Positions 18,601 through 27,462 are shown, counted from the stretch's first letter. The stretch: 64,000 nt of DNA from Methanobrevibacter arboriphilus JCM 13429 = DSM 1125 (GCF_002072215.1 NZ_JXMW01000001.1:248001-312000), one strand, 5' to 3'. The notes: generated by a model not told the origin, from the letters alone. A program made the numbers and translations.

Positions 18601-19149
18601 TAAATTACCTCCAATTTTATAGATTGCAGCACCATTATTTGCAGAATTATTTGTAAAAGTACTACTATTTAATGAAAAATTAGCACCACCTGAATTGAAA
18701 ATAGCACCACCCACATTTGCGGAATTATTAAAAAAATTAGTATTTGTTATTTTGAGTGTTCCTTGTGAGTAGATTCCTCCACCAGCACCTGCTGTATTTC
18801 CATTGATTAATGTTATGTTTATGAGTGTGAGTGTGTTTCCTGTTGTGATGTTGAATATTCTTCCAGTTTTTTCAGCATCAATAATTGTATTTTCTCGACT
18901 TTTACCTACTATTGTCAAGTTCTTATTTACAATTATACCATTAACATTGCTTATATGTGAAAAATTGTATGTTCCTGTGTCTAAATATATATTATCAGTA
19001 TCATTTGCCATATCTACAACATTGCTTAATGTATCGTTCGTTGTATTTATATGGATATCTGCTGCACTTGTAATTGATAAGGTTAAGAAAAATAGTATCA
19101 ATATTAAAGTGAGTATCATTCCTTTGGATAAATTTTTAAAAGTTTTCAT
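15679..19149 (-). CDS. Adhesin-like surface protein with papain-type (C1A) protease domain
   Basis: A 1156-aa protein. It has a signal peptide (ILTLILILFFLTLSITSAAD), then polymorphic beta-helix rungs with repeated GGAIY motifs to about residue 450. A papain-family domain follows, introduced by PSKFDLRDFG, with oxyanion Gln490, catalytic Cys496 (GACWTFG), His640 (NHAVSVIGWDD) and Asn670 (KNSWG). After it come Ig-like modules (~880-1050) and a Lys-rich C-terminal domain without a membrane anchor. It is probably secreted or wall-associated, with an active extracellular cysteine protease. GAGG lies upstream of the ATG. The order beta-helix, C1A, Ig is known for Methanobrevibacter adhesin-like proteins. 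Confidence 0.9.
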   Translation of the reverse strand: MKTFKNLSKGMILTLILILFFLTLSITSAADIHINTTNDTLSNVVDMANDTDNIYLDTGTYNFSHISNVNGIIVNKNLTIVGKSRENTIIDAEKTGRIFNITTGNTLTLINITLINGNTAGAGGGIYSQGTLKITNTNFFNNSANVGGAIFNSGGANFSLNSSTFTNNSANNGAAIYKIGGNLNISDVEFINNSATWSNLYFINSNVTIVNSTFANISSKYAGAIYSSNGYLRIYNTSFLNIHVNETGGAIGLKDNYYAIINNSTFINTTSESNGGAIYFDSQYRYENSSGYELEIYDSDFINCSSNFGGALLLLNGDLIVSDSNFRNNSAYLDGGAIYTSFSNVFIARSNFTGNKVLYNLSDRGAQGGALYFDNSEIVLLNSTLENNSATLNGGAIYTYDTNLSVSDTIFINNSAVNGSGIYCDFSKDINLTNNQYNNDTISLNNTPYAFIMTYPGAVLALVNNSIILVNLPSKFDLRDFGWVSSVKNQGSMGACWTFGALGALESALLKATNIEYDFSENNMQNSMVQYSKYGIIGLTEGGGDWTALAYLLSWLGTFPTEYDSYDELGKISPIIVTNNDIHIQDIIIIPPRNGSMDNNLIKDAILKYGALTVSYHVNNSYFNPSTNAYYYNGSDHANHAVSVIGWDDNYSKDNFATTPIGDGAFIVKNSWGTDWADGGYFYVSYYDTSFATDGISSGYIINNTVNYNKNYQYDLSGLSRFISSPLNSTYVYYSNEFEAIEDDLIAAVGTYFDDYDNDYEISIYVNGVLKYIQEGKTNFPGFATIKLNDYIQIKKGDIFKVVMKSSVIPVMQYSRSHLLANTSFVNLGDGEWVDLYELNMTACLKVYTVKNPIITNSTIIVGPSIVDIGRNVTINGQLANYSGNGSDILNVIVDGNQILVFISNNGIWSLNYITNKTGKINVTVNYQGNENYTGFTNTTIFNVKGLLTTITMNNFKGTYNKLVTLSTTLKSNGKTLAGQTVKFYVNGKYVGQGKTNSKGVATYKYKVGKTGNLIVKGIFTNTSVYDSSSKSSKLTVPKLSELKIKNKLLVKKRTAKIKSIIANLGYNKGTFKLTFKLAKGLTYKKPKVSTGKISYNKKTKTLTWMIKNLKVNKAKSAAIKWNLKAKKGKYNLTPKLVKNNYIKLLYNNKLSFKVK

Positions 19150-19339
19150 AATATTTTTTTCCTCATTATCTAATTATTATATAATCATATTTAAATCAAT
19201 TATATATTCTTCAAAATTTTAAAATAACTCCTTGAAATAAGTTTAAATGATTCTTTATCAGATTTAAAGATAATACAGAATCTTTAAATTTATCATATAC
19301 AAAAAAGTTATTGACATAAATTCTTTTTTTAGCTTCATC

Positions 19340-19601
19340 ATTTAATATTTACTCTATACAATTATCTGTATTTTTTATTATTATATTTAGATCATTCCCA
19401 ATAGTTATATTAGTATTTTTTGATCCAATGTATTTTCCTTTTTCAAGAGATATTATATCATTTCCATTTGCAATTGCACCTTTATTCCATCTTGATTTGT
19501 ATCATTAATTGTAATTTCACTTGCATAGGTTGTATTTATTGCTAAACAGAGTAGTATAGTTATTAAAGAAACCAATATTATTATTTATTTCCTTTTTTCA
19601 T
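19340..19601 (-). pseudogene. Decayed N-terminus of an adhesin-like gene
   Basis: The minus strand from an ATG at 19601 gives a start (MKKGNK) whose frame stops at once. A shifted frame reads a clear signal peptide (LVSLITILLCLAINTTYAS) followed by EITINDTNQ. A third frame then continues with GAIANGNDIISLEKGKYIGS, the typical opening rung of Methanobrevibacter adhesins, and stops after NTDNCIE. At least two frameshifts and a truncation make this a pseudogene. Its end merges with an R2-type repeat string. Confidence 0.7.
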
Positions 19602-19648
19602 TTTTAATTTTCCCCCTTTTAACACTATTTATTCATTAATATATATAT

Positions 19649-19666
19649 TTTTAGGCATACCTAAAT
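19649..19666. promoter_or_regulatory. DtxR/MntR-like palindrome upstream of decayed adhesin
   Basis: TTAGGCATACCTAA is an inverted repeat (TTAGG-N4-CCTAA) about 50 bases before the relic ATG at 19601. It resembles the operators of DtxR-family metal-dependent repressors. Binding is inferred from the sequence only. Confidence 0.35.
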
Positions 19667-19992
19667 CTTTATTATTTCTACTACAACATATTATTATATC
19701 TTTATAAAATCCTTATATATCATGGAAATTTTAGTAGTAATATTAAAATTTATAAAAAGTAATATTTAAATAATACTATTATTTTTTATCTTAATTAATA
19801 AAAACAATACTTTGAAACTATTTAATGAGTTATGAATAATGAACAATTACAATATGCTAAAACTTAGAAAATTGAAAATATATATGTTACTACTATTATT
19901 ATTAAATCTAACTGTTTATTTTTCTATTTGCTTGCCACATTAATCTATATAGGGCTATGCTACTAATAATATTATAAATAAGTTAAATAATT

Positions 19993-20034
19993 ACTTCTAA
20001 TCTTACAATCAAGGGTTCAAATCTCGCCAATTCA
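19993..20034 (+). repeat. Degenerate tRNA-Arg 3' fragment
   Basis: The sequence ACTTCTAATCTTACAATCAA then GGGTTCAAATCTCGCCAA matches the anticodon-to-acceptor half of tRNA-Arg with several substitutions. A further stretch resembling the tRNA's downstream flank follows. It is an old integration scar. Confidence 0.6.
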
Positions 20035-20091
20035 ATTCACTATATTTTAGCATTAAAAAATAATAAATAATAATGATAATAATATATAAAC

Positions 20092-20245
20092 ATTTAATAA
20101 ATTACTAATTTTCAAAATACCTCAATTATTATTGTAGAAACAGTTAATTAAACTATTAGATTTAAAGTAACTATTAGTTTAAAATGATGGAAATATAAGA
20201 ATAAGTTATTGAAAAAAGAATATTAAAAAGTAGCTATCGAAAATT
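20092..20245 (+). repeat. tRNA-Arg downstream repeat R1, copy 3
   Basis: It shares TTACTAATTTTCAAAATACC, TTAAAGTAACTATTAGTTTA and AAAAAGTAGCTATCGAAAAT with copy 6 at 48066-48270. It lies between two degenerate tRNA fragments. Confidence 0.65.
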
Positions 20246-20327
20246 ATAAATTACATTCCTAATTTTAAATAATAATATATAAAAAAAGTATATTAAAAAT
20301 AAATATAATTAATGAGTTTAAAAAATA

Positions 20328-20369
20328 ATCCTAATCTTAAGATTGAGGGTTTAAATCCCTCCAAGTCCG
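20328..20369 (+). repeat. tRNA-Arg-type 3' fragment bounding Gabija-like module 1
   Basis: ATCCTAATCTTAAGATTGAG then GGTTTAAATCCCTCCAAGTC is a degenerate tRNA 3' half. Its left flank (AATGAGTTTAAAAAATA) resembles that of the fragment at 13442. The Gabija-like genes begin 80 bases later. Confidence 0.6.
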
Positions 20370-20449
20370 TTTTTAAAAATTGTTAATTTAAATTGGTGTT
20401 TTTAAACTATTTTCACAAATTGGGCTGTAATATTGTTTGTTAAATCGAT

Positions 20450-21211
20450 TTAATCATCTAAAAATTCTACTTTTAATATTGTATCAATAGGTGTAGTTTT
20501 TATTGCAATACTAAGAACATTTAAAAATACCATAAGTTTTGCACGATTATTTTCAAGTGATTCTAAACTACTGTTTAATATATGGTCAAAAATACCTTTA
20601 AAAGCTACTCCATATTCTGTTTCAGAATCTAAATTTTCGTACCTTTTCTGAAAATTTTCAAGATTATCATTAATTTTTAATTTCACAAATTCAAAATCCT
20701 CTTCTAATTTAAACATTTCTCTTTCATCGTTTTTCGCAATCAATTCCCGAATATTTTCATAATATATCCTATATATGAAATATGGTAAATATTTTAAATA
20801 GTTTTTAGAAAAAATCTTACATAAGTTATATGTTACATATTTCTCTTCGTTTTTTGAATTAATAATATGTTCTAAATCTGCAACAAATTGACTTAATGCA
20901 TCCTCAATTTCATCTTTTCTTAACTCAATAGACATCATTTTTCTTGTTTGCTCTATTTGTTTATTATTATGTTTATTGTTGATGAAATTTGTTATAAACA
21001 TGATATAAATTGAAGTAACAGCAATTAAATATGAACCTTTATTAGAATCTGAAGAAGCAAAAAAGAATACAGCTCCAATTGCAAATAAAAATATTATTGT
21101 TGCTATTATAAGAATACTATTATTTTTTATACTTTCTCTTAATTTTTCTATTTTACTTTTTTCTAACTCAATTCCTTTAAATTTTGAAATTATCACTTCA
21201 AATTCGTCCAT
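20450..21211 (-). CDS. Membrane protein with coiled-coil, downstream of Gabija-like module 1
   Basis: A 253-aa protein. A basic N-terminal helix leads to two adjacent membrane segments (ILIIATIIFLFAIGAVFFFA and IAVTSIYIMFITNFI), followed by a long charged helical cytoplasmic region with EQTRKMMSIELRKDEIEDAL and a helical tail. GGTGA lies four bases before the ATG, the same spacing used by the OLD-type gene of this module. It lies about 100 bases after the UvrD-like helicase gene on the same strand. Family not recognised. A membrane-attached accessory of the defence module is inferred from position only. Confidence 0.65.
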   Translation of the reverse strand: MDEFEVIISKFKGIELEKSKIEKLRESIKNNSILIIATIIFLFAIGAVFFFASSDSNKGSYLIAVTSIYIMFITNFINNKHNNKQIEQTRKMMSIELRKDEIEDALSQFVADLEHIINSKNEEKYVTYNLCKIFSKNYLKYLPYFIYRIYYENIRELIAKNDEREMFKLEEDFEFVKLKINDNLENFQKRYENLDSETEYGVAFKGIFDHILNSSLESLENNRAKLMVFLNVLSIAIKTTPIDTILKVEFLDD

Positions 21212-21308
21212 TTAATCACCAATATATATTAATTGTTTTGTTTCTCATATTTTTCTAAATCGTGTGATTAATTATCAAAGATAGGTTAAAAGATTTAATA
21301 ATGTTTGA

Positions 21309-23114
21309 TTATGAAAAAACATCGAATAAAGTAGATTGTGAACTTAAAATCTTTTCATCGGACTTAAAATCTTCAAAAAAGTTTTTCCAATATTCAATTT
21401 CACTTGTTGGAACTGCCACTTGTAAAATTTTCTCAGGTCGTGTCATTCCCACATATACAATTCTTAATTCTTCACTTTCACAAAGGTAAGTATTATTTTT
21501 TAGAAGTGTTTTATAATGACTACCTTTTGCACCTTGTTTCTTCAAAAAAAGTAAAACTGCTTTAAAAGATTTTCCTTTAACACTGTGTACCGTACCTATG
21601 TGGTATTTAATATCTTTATTATTGAGATTGTTGGAAAAAATATCACTAAAAATTAAATCTTCCTTAAAATAAGCATGACCTCTTTTACTTTTTATCATGT
21701 TCAACTCATATTCAATATTATTCTCATGAAATATGTTGTTAGTTTTAATTATCCATTCATTAATATTTGATTTTAAACTTGTATGTGGAAGTAAATTAAT
21801 AATATTATAAATATGAGTTCTATGATTATAAAAGCCAACATTTTTTATTATTTCTGAAATTTCTTCTTGTTTTACATGAGTAAAATTATTATACATTTCA
21901 AATATTGCTTTTTCAATTAATTTAAATCCGTCTAGCTTGTTTTGATTATCCCATAAAAATTTTCCATACAGAAAATCTTTTGTATATGCAATTTTTTCAG
22001 GACTCGAATTTTTTCCTGATTTCCAGATACTATGAATAGTTTCATCAGTATATTTGTTATTAATTAAAAATTCTTTTAAAAAATTATCACTTCTATATAA
22101 AACTGCAACAGACTCTTTAGATAAAGATATACTATATTTTTTGCATAATTTTAAATATTTTTGAATTATATCATTAATATTTTCATTATCATATGGAATG
22201 AATTCTGGAATATAGCTGATATTATCTAGATTTTTTTCTTTTCCTGTTGAGTATTCTATTTCTGAAAGTTTAGAAGTAACTTTACATATCTCTTCAGAGC
22301 TTCTAAAGTTTTTATTGAATATTATAGAATTATGTTCCCATTCCTCGAATTTACCATTGAAAAGTTCTGGATTAGCATTATTCCACTCATAAATAGCTTG
22401 TTCAGGATCACCTATTAATATTATTTCGTTCAAACCGTGTTTAATTAAAATATCAAAAATTTTTATTTGAATATCAGAAGTATCCTGAGCTTCATCAATT
22501 ATAAAATTAGGAAATCTTAAAGCAATTGCTTTAGCAACATTAGGATAATTTTTAAGGATTTTCATTGAAAAATAATTAGCATCGGCTTGATTAGCATAAC
22601 CACTACTGATTAAAGATTTTTTACATCTTTTCACTTCTTTTAATTCAGGTTCAGTTAGACCATAATCTCCCATTTCAACTATATTTTCATTAATATCATA
22701 AGTAAACTTGTCAAAATAGCTACAACCATGAGATTTAGCATGCCATTTTCCATGAGGTTCTCCTACAAGAATTGGTCTTTCATTAACCCCCATAACAAGA
22801 TGACCATAAGGTAAAAATATATATTTATTTATAAAACTATCAATTGTACCAATATAATGTGGGAAAAGAATAGATTTATTGCTCCACTTGATAAATCTCT
22901 CTTTAATTTCATCAGCTGCAACATTAGTGAAAGATAAAGTTGCAACTCCAGAATAACTTTCATTCCAATTAGTTATAATATTAAAAAGTTTCCTAGATAT
23001 TGTAGTTGTTTTTCCACTTCCAGGACAAGCTTTAACAACAAATTTTCCATTTTTTTCCAAACTAATAACTTCTTTCTGCTTTTTAGTCCATTTAATCGTT
23101 TTTTCCAATGGCAA
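21309..23114 (-). CDS. gajB: UvrD/Rep-like helicase, GajB-like (module 1)
   Basis: A 601-aa SF1A helicase. Motif I ACPGSGKT lies near residue 35, motif II IIDEAQDT, motif III LIGDPEQAIYEW, motif V TVHSVKGKSFKAV and motif VI VYVGMTRPEK. The TTG start at 23114 has GGAGG nine bases upstream and overlaps the 3' end of the OLD-type gene by 23 bases, so the two are translationally coupled. An OLD-family class 2 nuclease beside a UvrD-like helicase is the arrangement called Gabija. In known Gabija GajB senses DNA ends or nucleotides and partners GajA. The assignment rests on motifs and synteny. Confidence 0.85.
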   Translation of the reverse strand: MPLEKTIKWTKKQKEVISLEKNGKFVVKACPGSGKTTTISRKLFNIITNWNESYSGVATLSFTNVAADEIKERFIKWSNKSILFPHYIGTIDSFINKYIFLPYGHLVMGVNERPILVGEPHGKWHAKSHGCSYFDKFTYDINENIVEMGDYGLTEPELKEVKRCKKSLISSGYANQADANYFSMKILKNYPNVAKAIALRFPNFIIDEAQDTSDIQIKIFDILIKHGLNEIILIGDPEQAIYEWNNANPELFNGKFEEWEHNSIIFNKNFRSSEEICKVTSKLSEIEYSTGKEKNLDNISYIPEFIPYDNENINDIIQKYLKLCKKYSISLSKESVAVLYRSDNFLKEFLINNKYTDETIHSIWKSGKNSSPEKIAYTKDFLYGKFLWDNQNKLDGFKLIEKAIFEMYNNFTHVKQEEISEIIKNVGFYNHRTHIYNIINLLPHTSLKSNINEWIIKTNNIFHENNIEYELNMIKSKRGHAYFKEDLIFSDIFSNNLNNKDIKYHIGTVHSVKGKSFKAVLLFLKKQGAKGSHYKTLLKNNTYLCESEELRIVYVGMTRPEKILQVAVPTSEIEYWKNFFEDFKSDEKILSSQSTLFDVFS

Positions 23115-24867
23115 ATTCTATTGCCTCCACAATATAATTTGGAACTTTGAATTTATTTTTAACTTCTGATTCACTATTTAAAAGCATAGATAATTCCCAA
23201 GCAAATTCTGATTTTTCCTTAATTTTAAGATTATTGAATATAAACTGTTCTTTGTAAATCATACCTTTTATTTTTTCAGAAAATTTTTTACCCATGGTGG
23301 GATGAACTTTTTTATATAAAGGAGTTAATATTTCTATATTTTTATTACTAGCATTGAATAATGCAAATTCGAATGTTTTCATCCCTCCAAAAACCCTTAA
23401 ATTAATATCTTCAGTTTTTTTCAATGATTTAAATGTATTTGATGGTCTAGAAAATAGATTTTTTCTATCATCATCTGTTACTATAGAACATCGAGATGTT
23501 AAAATATTTTTTGTTGTATTATTTTCAAAATTAATGTTTTTTGAAAATAAAGGAATAAAATGTTTAAAAGATAATCCATTTACATTTACTAATTCAACCC
23601 CTTGCTTATCAAAGTTATATCCTAAAATTTCTCCAAAAATAGGCAATAATAATGCTTCAGAAATACCTTCAACTAATATAACAGATTTAGCGAAAAATAG
23701 TTGTGATTTTGTAACGTCTAAAAATTTAAGAAGATACTTCTTATTATCCAATGATAAATTAGAATTTTTCATTGAAATATTATTTATAGAATTGTTAAAA
23801 TTTTGTAAAATAATTAGCGAATCCAGATCAGATTTTGCAGTTAGTGTGGGCGAATGGGACGAAACAAAAATTTGGAATCCTTGATTTTTTTCAGTGTTTA
23901 GCTCTTTATTCAGTTCATTTAAATAATTAAAAAATAAATTTTGTAGTTGTGGGTGTAAATGAGCTTCTGGCTCTTCAACTAATAAACTTACATATGAACC
24001 TTTTTCTATCTTATTTAAATCTTTCAAATCTCCTAAAAGAATCGATATATAGATTAAATTATTATATCCTAACCCATTTTGATGCAATTCCAGATATTTT
24101 TGTTCTAAATCACCTGTTTCGTTGGAATATGGTAATAATATTTTAAATTTTTCAACAAAATCCTCAAAATTATGTGGTAAAAATTTTATATTAATATCTA
24201 TGTCATCAATAGTAGTTTGAGTCAGATGAGTACTAATATATTCCTTTTTAGCTTTTTCAATGAATTCAAATATTTTTTCATCTTTAATTGCTTCATTTAA
24301 GCTTTTAATCATCTCATCTTTATCAAAATCCTGACTCAATTCTTTAGAATCAATCTTTGAAAAAAATTGGGCTAGTTTACTATTTCTCCCTGGATGTAAA
24401 TGTCTTCTGGCATCTCTCAATGCACCTAAATAAACATGATAAAAAAGCTGAAAAACTTCATTTGAAATATTTTGACCTTCATTTTCTCCACCCCAAATTT
24501 TATAATTTATTCTTTCAATAGGAGCTGAAGTATTTAAATTATATCTAAAATTAAGTTCTAAACAATCATTTTTTGGGTTATATAATTCAATGAAACAAGC
24601 TTTTTCAAATTCATCGTTTATTTTAAAAAATAAATTAAATTCTATATCATCTAATAAGTTAAAATCGTTATTGATATGAAAATCGCTTTTATTTATATAA
24701 ATTTCCCTTTTTTGATCTTTAAATCCAATACATAATCTCAATGCATCAATAATAGCTGTTTTTCCAGAATTATTTTCTCCAATTAATACATTTAAACCTG
24801 GGTTAAAATTTAAAGTAGTTTCTTTTATTAATCTAAAATTTTTAATTTTAAATTTTTCAAGATACAG
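23092..24867 (-). CDS. gajA: OLD-family ATPase/TOPRIM nuclease, GajA-like (module 1)
   Basis: 591 aa if translation starts at CTG 24867, which has GGTGA four bases upstream. The next usual start (TTG 24741) would remove the Walker A motif GENNSGKT (residues 30-37) that is plainly encoded in the same frame. Other landmarks are Walker B LLVEEPEAHLHPQLQ, the H-motif SSHSP, and a C-terminal TOPRIM domain with ILVEGISEALLLP and the acidic motif VTDDD. Length and order match GajA of Gabija (ATPase plus TOPRIM nuclease, ~580 aa). An in-frame stop lies six codons before the CTG. The unusual start is a prediction; a sequencing error at the true start is the alternative. Confidence 0.85.
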   Translation of the reverse strand: MYLEKFKIKNFRLIKETTLNFNPGLNVLIGENNSGKTAIIDALRLCIGFKDQKREIYINKSDFHINNDFNLLDDIEFNLFFKINDEFEKACFIELYNPKNDCLELNFRYNLNTSAPIERINYKIWGGENEGQNISNEVFQLFYHVYLGALRDARRHLHPGRNSKLAQFFSKIDSKELSQDFDKDEMIKSLNEAIKDEKIFEFIEKAKKEYISTHLTQTTIDDIDINIKFLPHNFEDFVEKFKILLPYSNETGDLEQKYLELHQNGLGYNNLIYISILLGDLKDLNKIEKGSYVSLLVEEPEAHLHPQLQNLFFNYLNELNKELNTEKNQGFQIFVSSHSPTLTAKSDLDSLIILQNFNNSINNISMKNSNLSLDNKKYLLKFLDVTKSQLFFAKSVILVEGISEALLLPIFGEILGYNFDKQGVELVNVNGLSFKHFIPLFSKNINFENNTTKNILTSRCSIVTDDDRKNLFSRPSNTFKSLKKTEDINLRVFGGMKTFEFALFNASNKNIEILTPLYKKVHPTMGKKFSEKIKGMIYKEQFIFNNLKIKEKSEFAWELSMLLNSESEVKNKFKVPNYIVEAIEFAIGKND

Positions 24868-24914
24868 AAAATCACCTACACTAAGTTCAATAATTCATTA
24901 ATCCATATGTTGTT

Positions 24915-25085
24915 ATTCAACATATTTTAAAACTTCTTTTCCTTTTATCTGTTAATCTGATAAATTCCTTATTTCATCATTTAATAATTATTCTATACAA
25001 TTATAGGTATTTTTTATTATTATAATTTTCTATATTAATCATACAACAATACACATAAATGAATAATCTATTAAAAAAGTAAATT
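24915..25085 (-). repeat. wHTH scar plus partial R2 repeat, copy d
   Basis: A TATTTTAAAACTTCTTTTCC wHTH-gene scar is followed by the R2 core (ACAATTATAGGTATTTTTTA, TATATTAATCATACAACAAT). It ends near a very degenerate tRNA-like stretch at about 25100-25130 (AGGGTTTAAAATCCCTTCAAG). It closes the Gabija-like module 1 segment. Confidence 0.55.
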
Positions 25086-25357
25086 AATGAAAAATAGTAT
25101 TAATATTAGGGTTTAAAATCCCTTCAAGTTTATTCAATCATTCTTGAATAAAAATAATAATGGATTAAATGAAAGAAAAAATTCTATTTTTATTAAACTA
25201 TCAAAATAAATACAAGATTTGATAAATGGAACAATACTTTTTGAAATTGGATATTAAATTAAAAGTCCTGAAAAGGCAAAACAAACAAGTTTAAAAAATG
25301 ATAAAATCTTAAAAATAATTTAATTCATGCAACATAATCTTTAAAATATAAAAAAAA

Positions 25358-26179
25358 TTACTTTTTAGGATTATTAATTTTCTCTAAAATCATAGGTTTA
25401 AGTTCAATAGCTTCTTCCATTTCAGGATTCAAATTTAAAGTCTCATTTATACAATTTAAAGCTTCATCAAACATTCCTAATTCCGCTAAAGCAGAACCCT
25501 TATTATACCATGTAATAAAATTATCTGGAGAAATTTCAAATGCATTATCAAAATAAATCAAAGCATCTTTCTTTTTACCTAACTTATATAATGCTAAACC
25601 TTTACTAGATAATATACTAGCATAATCTTCTTTTAAATATAAATCATGATTAAAATAGTTTAAAGCTTTATTAAAACATTTTAAAGCATCATCATATAGC
25701 TTTTGATGTGAAAAAACTATGCCTTTATTGTATAAAGCAATATAAGAAGTTTTATCAATTAATAATACTTCATCATACTTTTTTAATGCATCATCATATC
25801 TTTTTAATTCAGTTAAGCAAATAGCTATTTTTATCAACAATGAAATGTTATCTTGATTTAGTTTTAATGCCTCATTATAAGCTACCAAAGCATCTTCAAA
25901 TTTAAATTTTTCCTCTAAAATAAGACCTTTATTATACCAAGAATGACAATTAGGCTCAATTTTTAATGCAATATCAAAACAAACCAAAGCTTCATCTTCA
26001 CTATCTAAATTTGATAGCGCAATACCTTTTCCATTCCACGCAGCATAATCCTCTTTATCAATCTCCAATATTTTTTGATAAAAGTCCAAAGCATCTGAAT
26101 AAAAACCATCATTAACACAATCCAAAGCCTTTTTATGTAATGATCTAACTCTAAAACCTTTAAAAATAATAAAAAACAT
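25358..26179 (-). CDS. TPR-repeat protein
   Basis: A 273-aa protein made of about seven tetratricopeptide repeats of 34 residues, with typical units such as AWNGKGIALSNLDSEDEALV, SWYNKGLILEEKFKFEDALV and TWYNKGSALAELGMFDEALN. There is a short hydrophobic N-terminus (MFFIIFKGF) but no clear signal peptide. TPR solenoids bind other proteins, and this type is common in Methanobrevibacter. The start is uncertain because GGGG directly abuts the ATG. No operon partner is evident. Confidence 0.85.
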   Translation of the reverse strand: MFFIIFKGFRVRSLHKKALDCVNDGFYSDALDFYQKILEIDKEDYAAWNGKGIALSNLDSEDEALVCFDIALKIEPNCHSWYNKGLILEEKFKFEDALVAYNEALKLNQDNISLLIKIAICLTELKRYDDALKKYDEVLLIDKTSYIALYNKGIVFSHQKLYDDALKCFNKALNYFNHDLYLKEDYASILSSKGLALYKLGKKKDALIYFDNAFEISPDNFITWYNKGSALAELGMFDEALNCINETLNLNPEMEEAIELKPMILEKINNPKK

Positions 26180-26290
26180 CCCCTATAAACAATACTACAA
26201 GTTTAATAATTAATAAAAGCATGTTAAATAATCCATTTAAAAAAAAATCAAAAATAACTATTAAATAGTTATCAATAAGAAAAAAATCTA

Positions 26291-26566
26291 TCATCTATAT
26301 TTTAAATCAATATTAGGTTTAATAGCTTTAATTATTAAAATTACAATTCCAAAAATTCCTAAATAGAATATTATTTGTCCTTTAAAATCATTCAAATAAG
26401 TTGAAATATTATTACTAAAAATACTAATTATTAAATAAATTATTTGTATACTAATAAAAACTAAAATTAAAAAATAATATAGTTTTAAATTTAACCTAAT
26501 TGATTCTATTTGAGAAATAATATACCCAAGAATTCCTATAGAAATATCCAGGATTAGGAAAATCAA
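26291..26566 (-). CDS. Small membrane protein, possibly truncated
   Basis: A 91-aa hydrophobic protein with three helices (LDISIGILGYIISQI, LYYFLILVFISIQIIYLIISIF, IIFYLGIFGIVILIIKAI). It starts at TTG without a ribosome binding site. Upstream bases 26567-26640 encode another hydrophobic stretch (CIFLAFSLIGSIVGF) in a shifted frame, after GGGGAG. The original gene may therefore have been longer and frameshifted. Low certainty that the present frame is functional. Confidence 0.45.
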   Translation of the reverse strand: MIFLILDISIGILGYIISQIESIRLNLKLYYFLILVFISIQIIYLIISIFSNNISTYLNDFKGQIIFYLGIFGIVILIIKAIKPNIDLKYR

Positions 26567-26779
26567 TGAAACCCACTATACTACCAATTAATGAAAATGC
26601 AAGAAATATACAAAGATCCCTATTATAAATTTTAAATCACTCCCCTATAATAAATATATTATAAAAAGCTTCTTAAATTAAAAAGAAATAAAAACACCAT
26701 AAACTAAAATACAAACCTTATATAAAAAAATATAAATTTTAAAATCAAAGTCCAAACTCCTCAAGATTAGACAATTAAT

Positions 26780-26885
26780 AGATTACTAATTTTTAGAATA
26801 CCTCAATTATTCTTACAGAAACTATTAATTAAAATACTAGATTTAAAGATAACTATTAATTTAAACTAATGAAACGATTAAAATA
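26780..26885 (+). repeat. tRNA-Arg downstream repeat R1, copy 4
   Basis: A partial copy (GATTACTAATTTTTAGAATA, TTCTTACAGAAACTATTAAT, TTAATTTAAACTAATGAAAC). It has no adjacent tRNA fragment that I can recognise. Confidence 0.6.
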
Positions 26886-26911
26886 ATTTATTTAAAGAAA
26901 AAATATAAAAT

Positions 26912-27358
26912 TTAAGATTTATTCTTTAGAATATGATTGTTAATATATGAAATGAATTCATTGACAAAATAATGTTTTAAAAAGAAGCGCTTGACGAAAG
27001 GAGGCGTAATTATTAATTCATTACCATCTACTACTTTAATTAGAATTTCACTAGTGATTTCTGTATTGTATACATTGATTATATTTTCCCAAATTATTTT
27101 CATCTGCTTGTTTTTATGACTAGTTTGATGAATAACTATTCCATTATTGTCAACTCTAAAATTAGCATTTATTTTATGAGCCAATCTATCTACAGCTAAT
27201 GCATCAAAAGGATTCATTCTTATTCTACTATACATTGTTGATATGGAGGGGTCATGAAGGCTATTTTCAGAGCATTCTATTGTTCCCCCCCATCCATTTT
27301 TCATTATTTTTAAAAAAGTATCATAGGACATTGTATCTCTTACTCTAATTTTCAACAT
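26912..27358 (-). CDS. Hypothetical protein, possible PH-like domain
   Basis: A 148-aa soluble protein without signal or membrane segment. The C-terminal half (IIWENIINVYNTEITSEIL ... NELIITPPFVKRFF) has the strand order of bacterial PH-like domains, but this is by eye. The N-terminus reads MLKIRVRDTMSYDTFLKIM. It lies about 100 bases upstream-facing of the giant wall protein gene on the same strand. Function unknown. Confidence 0.6.
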   Translation of the reverse strand: MLKIRVRDTMSYDTFLKIMKNGWGGTIECSENSLHDPSISTMYSRIRMNPFDALAVDRLAHKINANFRVDNNGIVIHQTSHKNKQMKIIWENIINVYNTEITSEILIKVVDGNELIITPPFVKRFFLKHYFVNEFISYINNHILKNKS

Positions 27359-27462
27359 TTAATAAAATAACATTATTTTCAAATTAATAATATTTTAATA
27401 TATTCAAATAATTTTCTTCAAATGTATTTTAAAATGTATTTTATTTCTTATTGAGTTTTAGG

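Noticed and set aside
19350-19390. Full R2 repeat at 19.35 kb
   Set aside because: Only about 34 bases match R2, and they read as the end of the adhesin relic frame; listed with that pseudogene instead.
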